Below, piece by piece: positions 1 through 5,293 of a DNA stretch of 5,293 nucleotides. A program made the position numbers and the translations under genes. Source of the stretch: Bacteroidetes bacterium UBA4408 (GTDB lineage Bacteria > Bacteroidota > Bacteroidia > UBA4408); the NCBI GenBank assembly GCA_002389785.1, contig DGQS01000194.1, forward strand, positions 1-5,293. The letters run 5' to 3'. The notes below the pieces were generated by a model. That model did no database searches and was not told the DNA's origin. It saw nothing but the letters and a program-made list of their open reading frames with translations. Every line of letters begins with the position of its first letter. Position 1 is the first letter of the stretch.

Positions 1-1287
1 ATGGACTACAATCACAACGGAAGTTTTGATGAACCTTATGAAAAAATTGTTGCTAAGGCGAGTTTGGGTGGTGAATTCAGAATGGTTACTCCGGTAACTA
101 TACCGCATACTGCACTTAGTGGAATTACTGCTATGCGCATAATTGTTTACAACGAATCCTATTATAAACAAGGTGCTTGCTTTCCTTACTATACGGGCGA
201 AACAGAAGATTATTTTGTATCAATTAATCCGGGTACGCTTTGTGTTTCGGGTGTTACGGCAGGAACAACCATTGCCTCTGACGGTCCAAAAATTTGTGCT
301 GGCAGGAACATATTATTTACCTTAAGTGCCAATAGTGTTGGTGAAAATCAAACTTACCAATGGCAAAGTTCAACCGATTCAACAAACTGGATTTCAATTC
401 CAAATGCAACAGTTGAATCATTTAGCGATAGCATAATTGCTTCTTTATGGTATCGCTGCAAAGTAACATGCGGTGCCAATTCAGCCTATTCAGTTCCTTA
501 CAAAATTAATTTATTGCCGAACAACCAATGCTATTGCTCGGCTGTAAGTAGTTTCAGCCGGTATTATGGAAGTGCAATTGGAAAATTTAGCATAGGAAGT
601 TTAAGCAATGGAAGCGATACTTTACCTCTCTTAGGGAATACGAAAGCCAATTTAGTTTATTCAAATTTTAACAATTTACCCATTCATCATTTTGCTCGCG
701 GAAATACCTACACAGTAAGGTTAACACAAATTAATTCCTCACTCACTTTTTATCCGGCTGAAGCCCGAATTTATATTGATTATAACCAAGACGGCATGTG
801 TGATTTGTCTACAGAATCTACTTTATTAGGTCAAACCACTTCTGGAATAAACGGATACAGTGTGAGTGCAACACTCACCATACCTTCATGGGCAGCAGTT
901 GGCGTTACCGGATTACGTGCTTTTTTGTCTGAAGGTGGCACCACCGGTGGAATTTGTGGTGGTTTTTATTTTGGAGAAGTAGAAGATTATTTAATTGCCA
1001 TTGATTTTGCAACATCAGAAAAAGAAATTAGCTCGTTTGACTTTTTAAAGTTATATCCTAATCCGGCATATGAGCAATTTAGTGTTGAGATATTTCAGGA
1101 AAACACCCTTCTCAAAAAGTTGAAAATAATTGATATCAGTGGGAAAGAGATTCGCACAATTGACTTTGAGAATAACAGTACAAGTACCACAATTTCTACA
1201 AGCGAACTTCAATCGGGATTTTATTTTGTTGAAGTACAATGCTCCAACCATCGCAAATACCTTCAAAAACTTAATATTTTGAAATAA
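1..1287 (+). CDS. GEVED-domain, T9SS type A sorting-domain surface/secreted protein (5'-truncated)
   Basis: This is the C-terminal 428 residues of a larger exported protein, probably a surface adhesin or similar structural protein; no catalytic domain is visible. Residues 1-76 are the end of a GEVED domain, with DYNHNG at 2-7 and GETEDY at 66-71. Residues about 80-172 look like an Ig-like beta-sandwich (YQWQSS at 119-124, YRCKVTC at 151-157). Residues about 177-336 are a complete second GEVED domain, with YIDYNQDG at 258-265 and GEVEDY at 325-330. Residues about 346-428 are a type A T9SS sorting domain with LYPNP at 351-355. Proteins with this tail cross the outer membrane by T9SS and usually lose the tail. 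The Met at position 1 aligns with the Ile of YIDYNQDG in the second domain, so it is internal: the real start, signal peptide and the first half of this domain lie upstream. The family assignment is strong; the exact role and ligand are unknown. Confidence 0.9.
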   Translation: MDYNHNGSFDEPYEKIVAKASLGGEFRMVTPVTIPHTALSGITAMRIIVYNESYYKQGACFPYYTGETEDYFVSINPGTLCVSGVTAGTTIASDGPKICAGRNILFTLSANSVGENQTYQWQSSTDSTNWISIPNATVESFSDSIIASLWYRCKVTCGANSAYSVPYKINLLPNNQCYCSAVSSFSRYYGSAIGKFSIGSLSNGSDTLPLLGNTKANLVYSNFNNLPIHHFARGNTYTVRLTQINSSLTFYPAEARIYIDYNQDGMCDLSTESTLLGQTTSGINGYSVSATLTIPSWAAVGVTGLRAFLSEGGTTGGICGGFYFGEVEDYLIAIDFATSEKEISSFDFLKLYPNPAYEQFSVEIFQENTLLKKLKIIDISGKEIRTIDFENNSTSTTISTSELQSGFYFVEVQCSNHRKYLQKLNILK

Positions 1288-1335
1288 TGTAATGATCCTT
1301 ATCCTCGACTTTACTTTAGAATTAGAATCTAAGGA

Positions 1336-1440
1336 TTTAAACCGCAAAGACACAAAGAAAAACACAAAGGGCACCAAGTGGATTAATTAAATTATTTCTT
1401 GTGTTCTTAGTGCAAACTTTGTGCTTATGGTTAAACTTTA
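1336..1440. repeat. imperfect palindromic intergenic element (CGCAAAG/CACAAAG type)
   Basis: The left arm (about 1336-1380) starts TTTAAACC and carries CGCAAAG at 1343-1349 and CACAAAG at 1351-1357 and 1363-1369. The right arm (about 1394-1440) carries the complementary CTTGTG at 1398-1403, CTTTGTG at 1417-1423 and GGTTAAA at 1429-1435. The arms flank an AT-only core, so either strand could fold into a long imperfect hairpin. It lies between the convergent ends of the T9SS cargo gene and gldG, where a bidirectional terminator would be expected. From memory, similar 'CCGCAAAG...CTTTGCGG' palindromes are scattered between genes in Bacteroidota. Membership in a repeat family cannot be proven from this single copy. 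Confidence 0.6.
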
Positions 1441-1444
1441 AATT

Positions 1445-1466
1445 AAAAAAAATCGTAAACACGATT
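1445..1466 (-). terminator. possible rho-independent terminator downstream of gldG
   Basis: Read on the minus strand, AATCGT, a GTTT loop and ACGATT form a perfect 6-bp stem with a 4-nt loop, immediately followed by six more T residues. It starts about 100 bp past the gldG stop codon, in the right orientation to end the gldF-gldG transcript. The stem has only two G-C pairs, so it would be a weak terminator; the larger palindrome just beyond it could serve as backup. Confidence 0.4.
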
Positions 1467-1564
1467 AATCTCAACTTGTACAACTTAATTGATGTTGTGG
1501 TATAATTGAGGATGAGTATAATTTATAATTTAATACTCGAATTTTACAAGGTAAATCGAATAAG

Positions 1565-3262
1565 CTACTTGCTGTATTTGCGTTTTCTTAGGTAAAATTG
1601 AACTATTCCATAAATCAACAAAAGCAGAATTGGTAAAAGTGTATTAAGTAATTGCCAAAAAAACTTGTCAGACTTTAACACTTCCTTATCTAATAAGCGA
1701 AGCGTTAATTCTCTTGACCGTATTGAAATTAATCCACTATTATCAGTGAGGTAATTCATTGAATTTAAAATGAAGTTGGTATTGCCATACATCTGATTAG
1801 TGTATCGGTCGAATCCAAGTGGATATACCTTACCGCTACTTTTAGAAACTGCATTTTTAATTACATCACCATCGCTAACCACAATCATTTTGGTAGACAT
1901 GCTCTGATCCTTGAATTTAATTTCACTACTATTCGCTATTGCCGGTGGTATACGGTTTTTAAAAACTGATTCAAATTTCCCTTCTAACAATACTGCCAAT
2001 GGTAAATTGTGCTTATTGTATTGTTCTTGTTTGGGTTCCTGCTGCACTATTCCTAAACTAATGCGTACCGGTGAATTCAATACTTTTGAATATTTAGAAG
2101 TATGAAGCAGTATAGTTTTTTTTACACTTGCATTACTCACCGTATCAAGAGAACTGGCAAATTCAAATTTAATTGCATTTAAATTGGTAACAATTGGATG
2201 AATGTTTTCGGGCACAACTAATGGCATGTAATACCAAGGAAATAAACTTTGTTGTGGTTGATTTCCACTATACCCGGTAACTATTGGAATTGGCGCTGCC
2301 TGTAAATCCTGAACAAGATTATCGTTTAATCGAACACCATATTTAAATAAAAGGTCATCCAGGTTAATGGGGTTTGAAATTCCGAAGGTCATTCCCTGTT
2401 TATTTTGCAGGCTGTCCATTTCGGCATATACCGGATCAATAAACCACATTATTTTACCACCGCTCATCACAAACTGATCGAGAATGAACTTATCCTTTTC
2501 CGAAAATACACTATCAGGTTTAGCGACTATAGCTGCATCGAAACCTTCAAGCGCATGAATGTTTGAATCAAGAGCAACTTGTTTAACCGTATAATATTCG
2601 CTAAGCGAACGGGCAATGTCGGTTAAGTGCAGTTGATCGAGTTCTCCATGTCCTTTTATAAAGGCAACATTCTTTTTTTGTGGGTTCGAAAGTTTACGAA
2701 TGCTATTGCTAAATTCATATTCAAGTTGCTGTATGCTACTGTTGAGCATTTCCTCTGAGCTTACACCCATTCGACTTTTAAGCAACTGCACTGCAATATT
2801 TCGGTTCTTATATGAGAATATGGCACCCGGAAAAATAATTTGCTGTGATTTACCGCCTTCCTCCTTTACTGTAAGATTGGTAGGCTGCAAGCCTTCTTTA
2901 ACTAAATGCTGATACACTTCATTGCGCTTTTTCTCGTCAGCACTTTCTGAAGGATTAATAAATTCATACTGCAAATTTTCTCCTGCATAGGCACGAAACT
3001 CATCAAGCATTTCTTTTGTTTCACTTCGCAAACGCTTAAAGCCGGCTGGAAACTCCCCTTCCAGATACACTTTCACAAGTACCACATCATCGAGGCTCTT
3101 TACTAATTCTTTAGTCGCCGGAGAAAGCGAATAACGTTTTTCAGAAGTTAAGTCAAAACGATAAAAAACATATCCGCCAAGATTATTTAGCAAAACAAGA
3201 ATTACCAATGCCAGCAATAGTTGCAGTAAACTTATTTTACGAGAAGTCCCTTTTTTATTCAT
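1565..3262 (-). CDS. gldG: GldG, gliding motility-associated ABC transporter auxiliary/substrate-binding-type subunit
   Basis: This 565-residue membrane-anchored protein partners GldF and the ATPase GldA in the Gld ABC transporter of Bacteroidota. There is one N-terminal membrane segment (about 10-32) followed by the family signature DLTSEKRYSLS (37-47), a large extracytoplasmic region, and a C-terminal membrane helix (about 534-558) ending in a basic tail (RKRKYSK). Internal family motifs include KGHGE (203-207), LDQFVMSGGK starting near 261, WFIDP (273-277), and VVSDGDVIKN (461-470). The architecture fits the GldG/ABC_transp_aux family, and the length is normal. I chose the ATG at 3262, whose A is the last base of the gldF TAA stop; a GTG at 3271 would add only three residues. 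The stop is TAG at 1567-1565. The transported substrate is unknown. GldA, GldF and GldG are, as I recall, not universal among gliding species, so an accessory role is possible. Confidence 0.93.
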   Translation of the reverse strand: MNKKGTSRKISLLQLLLALVILVLLNNLGGYVFYRFDLTSEKRYSLSPATKELVKSLDDVVLVKVYLEGEFPAGFKRLRSETKEMLDEFRAYAGENLQYEFINPSESADEKKRNEVYQHLVKEGLQPTNLTVKEEGGKSQQIIFPGAIFSYKNRNIAVQLLKSRMGVSSEEMLNSSIQQLEYEFSNSIRKLSNPQKKNVAFIKGHGELDQLHLTDIARSLSEYYTVKQVALDSNIHALEGFDAAIVAKPDSVFSEKDKFILDQFVMSGGKIMWFIDPVYAEMDSLQNKQGMTFGISNPINLDDLLFKYGVRLNDNLVQDLQAAPIPIVTGYSGNQPQQSLFPWYYMPLVVPENIHPIVTNLNAIKFEFASSLDTVSNASVKKTILLHTSKYSKVLNSPVRISLGIVQQEPKQEQYNKHNLPLAVLLEGKFESVFKNRIPPAIANSSEIKFKDQSMSTKMIVVSDGDVIKNAVSKSSGKVYPLGFDRYTNQMYGNTNFILNSMNYLTDNSGLISIRSRELTLRLLDKEVLKSDKFFWQLLNTLLPILLLLIYGIVQFYLRKRKYSK

Positions 3263-3264
3263 TA
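3260..3264 (-). promoter_or_regulatory. TAATG stop/start overlap coupling gldF to gldG
   Basis: On the minus strand the gldF stop TAA (3264-3262) shares its last A with the gldG start ATG (3262-3260). Such overlaps usually mean that ribosomes finishing the first gene re-initiate on the second, keeping the two subunits at matched levels. No strong Shine-Dalgarno sequence precedes the ATG, as is common in Bacteroidota. Confidence 0.75.
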
Positions 3265-3996
3265 TTGCCACTTTCTGCTTTCGAGGTTAGTTTTGGTAAG
3301 AAGAATGAAAAGAGAAATTAAACTCAAAAAATACAACACATCACGGGTATCAATAACACCGCGACTCATAGACAAATAATGCTCGTTAATTCCAAAACTA
3401 ATTAAGGTTCCTTGTATGCTCTGAAAAATATCAATACTGCTTAAAGATTCAAAACCGGTATGAAAAATAAAGCAAAAGAAAACAGCAATGATAAATGCGA
3501 TAATTTGATTTTCGGAGATACTTGATGCAAATATTCCTATAGAAACAAATGCTGCTGCTAAAAAAAGTAAACCAATATAAGAACCCCACATGCCTCCGGT
3601 ATCGATGTTTCCAGGTGGACTACCCAAATGCGATACCGAAAAATAATATACCAAAGTAGGTAGCAAAGAAAAAACTACCAGTAGTAATCCGGCCAGGTAT
3701 TTAGAAAAAATAATTTGCAAATCACTGAGCGGATAAGTAAGTAAAAGTTCTATGGTTCCCGATTTCTTTTCATCGGCAAATAAACGCATGGTAACAGCCG
3801 GAATCAAAAACATAAATACCCAAGGTGCTATCACAAACAAGGGATCAATCGTAGCATAGCCGGCATCTAAAATATTGAAGTCGCCCGGAAATACCCATAA
3901 AAACAAATTCAATACAAGTAAAAAAACAACAATTACGATGTATCCGATTAATGAATTTAAAAAACTTTGTATTTCTTTTTTGAGTAATGAAAGCAT
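3262..3996 (-). CDS. gldF: GldF, gliding motility-associated ABC transporter permease subunit
   Basis: This 244-residue ABC-2-type inner-membrane permease is predicted to work with GldG and the ATPase GldA (not in this window). Six hydrophobic segments are visible at about 17-37, 51-70, 99-121, 138-160, 163-182 and 218-234. The cytoplasmic loop between the second and third carries the most recognisable motif, PAVTMRLFADEKKSGTIELL (66-85), typical of GldF and related ABC-2 permeases and probably facing the ATPase. The N-terminus MLSLLKKEI followed by SLIGYI fits the family, supporting the ATG at 3996; an upstream in-frame TTG (4008) would add only four residues. The length is close to the usual 240 or so. 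The gene overlaps gldG by one base. A weak promoter-like TTTCTTTG lies on the minus strand at 4029-4022, about 26 bp upstream, so gldF might have its own transcript rather than depending on the hydrolase gene. Confidence 0.93.
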   Translation of the reverse strand: MLSLLKKEIQSFLNSLIGYIVIVVFLLVLNLFLWVFPGDFNILDAGYATIDPLFVIAPWVFMFLIPAVTMRLFADEKKSGTIELLLTYPLSDLQIIFSKYLAGLLLVVFSLLPTLVYYFSVSHLGSPPGNIDTGGMWGSYIGLLFLAAAFVSIGIFASSISENQIIAFIIAVFFCFIFHTGFESLSSIDIFQSIQGTLISFGINEHYLSMSRGVIDTRDVLYFLSLISLFILLTKTNLESRKWQ

Positions 3997-4090
3997 GCTA
4001 TTCACCAAGTATTTTATTCGGCAAAGAAAAGAAATTTTGAATGTAACTTATGCGATTATTTATGAACCTTTTACTATTAACAACTCTTAT

Positions 4091-4930
4091 TTAATAGCTC
4101 TCAAACAAACTTAATTGATTCAGCTGGCTTGGAAACACAGGTATTTTAATGCGGGTTCGGGCAGAAGGATAAATTTGAAAAACAGCTGTTTCGTTGTATC
4201 TGCCGGCGATTTCAATATTCGTTGCGGATGCATGTTGTTTAAAAAGCTCTCTTACTAAATCCGGATGATTGTTCTCTTTTGATAAATGGGCTAAAAATAA
4301 ATGCGTCATAAAAGGTGGTTTGTGTTTTTGCATTAATTCCAATGCCTGCCGGTTTGATAAATGACCATGCTTCCCACTTATTCGTTTTTTAAGATAGGCA
4401 GGATAAGTTCCATTTTGGAGCATTTCTTCATCGTAGTTTGCTTCTAAAAAAGCAGCATTACACTGTCTAAAATGATGTATCAGTTGTTTACAAACACTTC
4501 CAATATCAGTAAATACGCCTATTGTTATGGTTCCCGATTTAACTACAAAACTATGCGCATCAGCGGCATCGTGAAATTTAGGAAACGCAAGCACGCTTAG
4601 TTTCCCCACCTTAATTTCAGTATTCGCATCAAAATCATTTATCAGCGATGCATCCAGCTTCAAACCCGAATTAGCCAAAGTTTTTTGGTTAATGTACACC
4701 GGCATTTTATACTTCCTTGCTATCGCTTCTAATCCACTAATGTGATCAATGTGTTCATGACTAATAAAAATTGCTTTCACTTTTTTGATGTCCAAATTGA
4801 GCCTATCGAAGCGCTTTTCGGTTTCCTTGCAACTCAAACCTGCATCAATTAGCACAGCTTCAGTATGATTGCCAACATAGTAGCAATTTCCATTGCTTCC
4901 TGAATTTAACGAACTAATAAAAAGCGACAT
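4091..4930 (-). CDS. MBL-fold metallohydrolase, YycJ/WalJ-like (putative nuclease)
   Basis: This 279-residue protein has a metallo-beta-lactamase fold predicted to bind two metal ions. The N-terminus SLNSGSNGNCYYVG (7-20) is diagnostic of the YycJ/WalJ branch. The metal-binding HxHxDH motif is H58-E-H60-I-D62-H63. Further likely ligands or active-site residues are H120/D121, D142 in FTDIG, H190 in GHLSN (189-193) and H215 in LAHLSKENN. The conserved LEANYDEEML (162-171) also fits this group. A Bacillus homologue has been linked to double-stranded-DNA 5'-3' exonuclease activity and mutation avoidance, so a DNA repair role is a reasonable inference, not shown here. The last nine residues contain QLSLF (272-276), a perfect sliding-clamp-binding consensus. 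I chose the ATG at 4930 because MSLF directly precedes the family's conserved start; a GTG at 4942 adds four residues. Co-directional with gldF, 94 bp away. Confidence 0.9.
   Translation of the reverse strand: MSLFISSLNSGSNGNCYYVGNHTEAVLIDAGLSCKETEKRFDRLNLDIKKVKAIFISHEHIDHISGLEAIARKYKMPVYINQKTLANSGLKLDASLINDFDANTEIKVGKLSVLAFPKFHDAADAHSFVVKSGTITIGVFTDIGSVCKQLIHHFRQCNAAFLEANYDEEMLQNGTYPAYLKKRISGKHGHLSNRQALELMQKHKPPFMTHLFLAHLSKENNHPDLVRELFKQHASATNIEIAGRYNETAVFQIYPSARTRIKIPVFPSQLNQLSLFESY
4103..4117 (-). other. C-terminal QLSLF sliding-clamp-binding motif in the MBL hydrolase
   Basis: Codons CAA TTA AGT TTG TTT encode Q272-L-S-L-F276, three residues from the C-terminus. It matches exactly the consensus QL(S/D)LF used by bacterial DNA polymerases, MutS/MutL and other proteins to dock on the DnaN beta clamp. 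It sits after a probably flexible Pro/Ser/Gln-containing linker (PVFPSQLN), the typical placement of a functional motif. The match is seen in the sequence; clamp binding is inferred. Confidence 0.6.
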
Positions 4931-5004
4931 AGTGTAGTGCACAAATTTGAGGAGCTAAATATACTGCTTCAAATCAATTGTTGAATTTGTTTTGGGTTTT
5001 ATTT

Positions 5005-5293
5005 ATGAGCGACGGTATGCGGCAAGAAGCTGTTTACTATTTTGGGTTCGAAGCCTTGTCCTGTCGCAAAGATATTGCATTAAAGTTAGAAAAATTCTTC
5101 TCCGAAATTTATTTTGCAATATTTTTTTTGCAGGAATTTTCCACGAGTGAAAAAGTTAAAACCAATCAATTCAGCACCAAAAAAATAAATTGCTTATTAG
5201 CCGCTGATAGCTGCTGTGGGCTCACACGGCCGCATACAGAGCTTTTTGCAGTTCTACTTTCCAGAGTATTCGTGCATAAACCGGTCAAACTGA
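5005..5293 (+). CDS. unrecognised open frame running off the right edge (doubtful)
   Basis: From the ATG at 5005 a plus-strand frame stays open for 96 codons to the window end, and is open back to 4951. The product begins MSDGMRQEAVYYFGFEALSC and is rich in Cys and Phe. I recognise no family, signal peptide or domain in it. For AT-rich DNA such a long open stretch is somewhat unusual, and the divergent arrangement with the hydrolase (74 bp apart) is a normal gene layout. Against it, the composition looks arbitrary (for example CLLAADSCCGLTRP), and the minus-strand promoter candidate lies inside it. It may be a partial gene, but I rate chance as more likely. Confidence 0.2.
   Translation, partial: MSDGMRQEAVYYFGFEALSCRKDIALKLEKFFSEIYFAIFFLQEFSTSEKVKTNQFSTKKINCLLAADSCCGLTRPHTELFAVLLSRVFVHKPVKL
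5067..5074 (-). promoter_or_regulatory. possible Bacteroidota -7 promoter element upstream of the MBL hydrolase
   Basis: The minus strand reads TATCTTTG here, matching the Bacteroidota housekeeping -7 consensus TAnnTTTG. It points toward the hydrolase and would give a 5' leader of roughly 130 nt. No clear TTG is found at the expected -33 spacing, only a T-rich stretch. A weaker alternative, TATATTTA at 4963-4956, lies much closer to the ATG. Which, if either, is used cannot be decided from sequence. Confidence 0.35.

Larger units (their letters stand above)
4931..5293. other. region without a confident gene at the right end
   Basis: This 363-bp stretch upstream of the hydrolase holds no gene I can support firmly. 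It contains the doubtful plus-strand frame from 5005, the TATCTTTG element, an 8-bp inverted repeat (ATATTGCA 5072-5079 and TGCAATAT 5115-5122), and a locally GC-richer patch at about 5200-5245. On the minus strand a frame open from the edge ends at a TAG (5256-5254) after 12 codons (QFDRFMHEYSGK); this could be the tail of an upstream co-directional gene but is too short to identify. Confidence 0.4.

Noticed and set aside
1..3. ATG at position 1 as a true start codon
   Set aside because: It falls inside a GEVED domain, at the position of Ile in the homologous YIDYNQDG of the second copy, and there is no signal peptide, which a T9SS cargo must have.
143..325. Plus-strand frame of 60 codons inside the T9SS cargo gene
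   Set aside because: It is a different frame within strong coding sequence for GEVED and Ig-like domains.
1051..1377. Minus-strand open frame of 108 codons
   Set aside because: It overlaps the clearly coding T9SS sorting domain on the other strand and runs into the palindrome; its product shows no domain. It is a shadow frame.
1336..1440. CRISPR array or insertion-sequence ends
   Set aside because: The CAAAG units are short and irregularly spaced with no unique spacers, and there is no transposase; it is a single palindrome.
1911..2912. Plus-strand frames of 64 and 70 codons inside gldG (1911-2105 and 2700-2912)
   Set aside because: They lie antisense within a well-supported gldG and their products show no recognisable features.
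3997..4008. TTG start for gldF at 4008, and likewise GTG starts at 3271 (gldG) and 4942 (hydrolase)
   Set aside because: Each adds only three or four residues before an ATG that begins the family-conserved N-terminus, or, for gldG, forms a TAATG overlap.
3875..4114. Plus-strand frame of 79 codons over the gldF start and the spacer
   Set aside because: It is antisense to the gldF N-terminus and the hydrolase C-terminus; the product is low-complexity and unrecognised.
5040..5070. tRNA-like T-arm (GGGTTCGAAGCC)
   Set aside because: The T stem pairs poorly, no matching 5' acceptor strand or anticodon arm lies upstream, and there is no cloverleaf. It is a chance match.

Overview
This window looks like a piece of an AT-rich genome from the phylum Bacteroidota, probably an uncultured, gliding-capable lineage. 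Three things point there: a secreted protein with GEVED domains and a C-terminal type IX secretion (T9SS) sorting domain, an adjacent gldF-gldG pair, and non-coding DNA carrying a 'CCGCAAAG...CTTTG...GGTT' palindromic element of a type I recall from Bacteroidota genomes. No genus can be named from the sequence.

Layout, left to right. Positions 1-1287 (+) hold the 3' part of a cell-surface or secreted T9SS cargo protein; its true start lies off the left edge. Positions 1288-1564 separate convergent genes and contain an imperfect palindrome of about 105 bp plus several smaller inverted repeats, including a terminator-like hairpin on the minus strand. Then come three genes on the minus strand, read right to left: a metallo-beta-lactamase-fold hydrolase of the YycJ/WalJ type (4930-4091), gldF (3996-3262) and gldG (3262-1565). 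gldF and gldG share a base in a TAATG stop/start overlap, so they are almost certainly co-transcribed and translationally coupled. The hydrolase is 94 bp upstream and may or may not share their transcript.

Positions 4931-5293 contain no confidently identified gene. They hold one promoter-like sequence facing the hydrolase and an unrecognised frame on the plus strand that stays open to the right edge.

GldF (membrane permease) and GldG (membrane-anchored auxiliary subunit) are predicted to form an ABC transporter with the ATPase GldA, which is not in this window. The T9SS cargo gene is functionally related only in that gliding and T9SS are linked in this phylum; it is on the opposite strand and not in the same operon. 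The least expected observation is that the hydrolase ends in QLSLF, an exact match to the bacterial sliding-clamp-binding consensus. This suggests a replication- or repair-linked nuclease rather than a generic hydrolase. I did not find a wholly new multi-gene system here.
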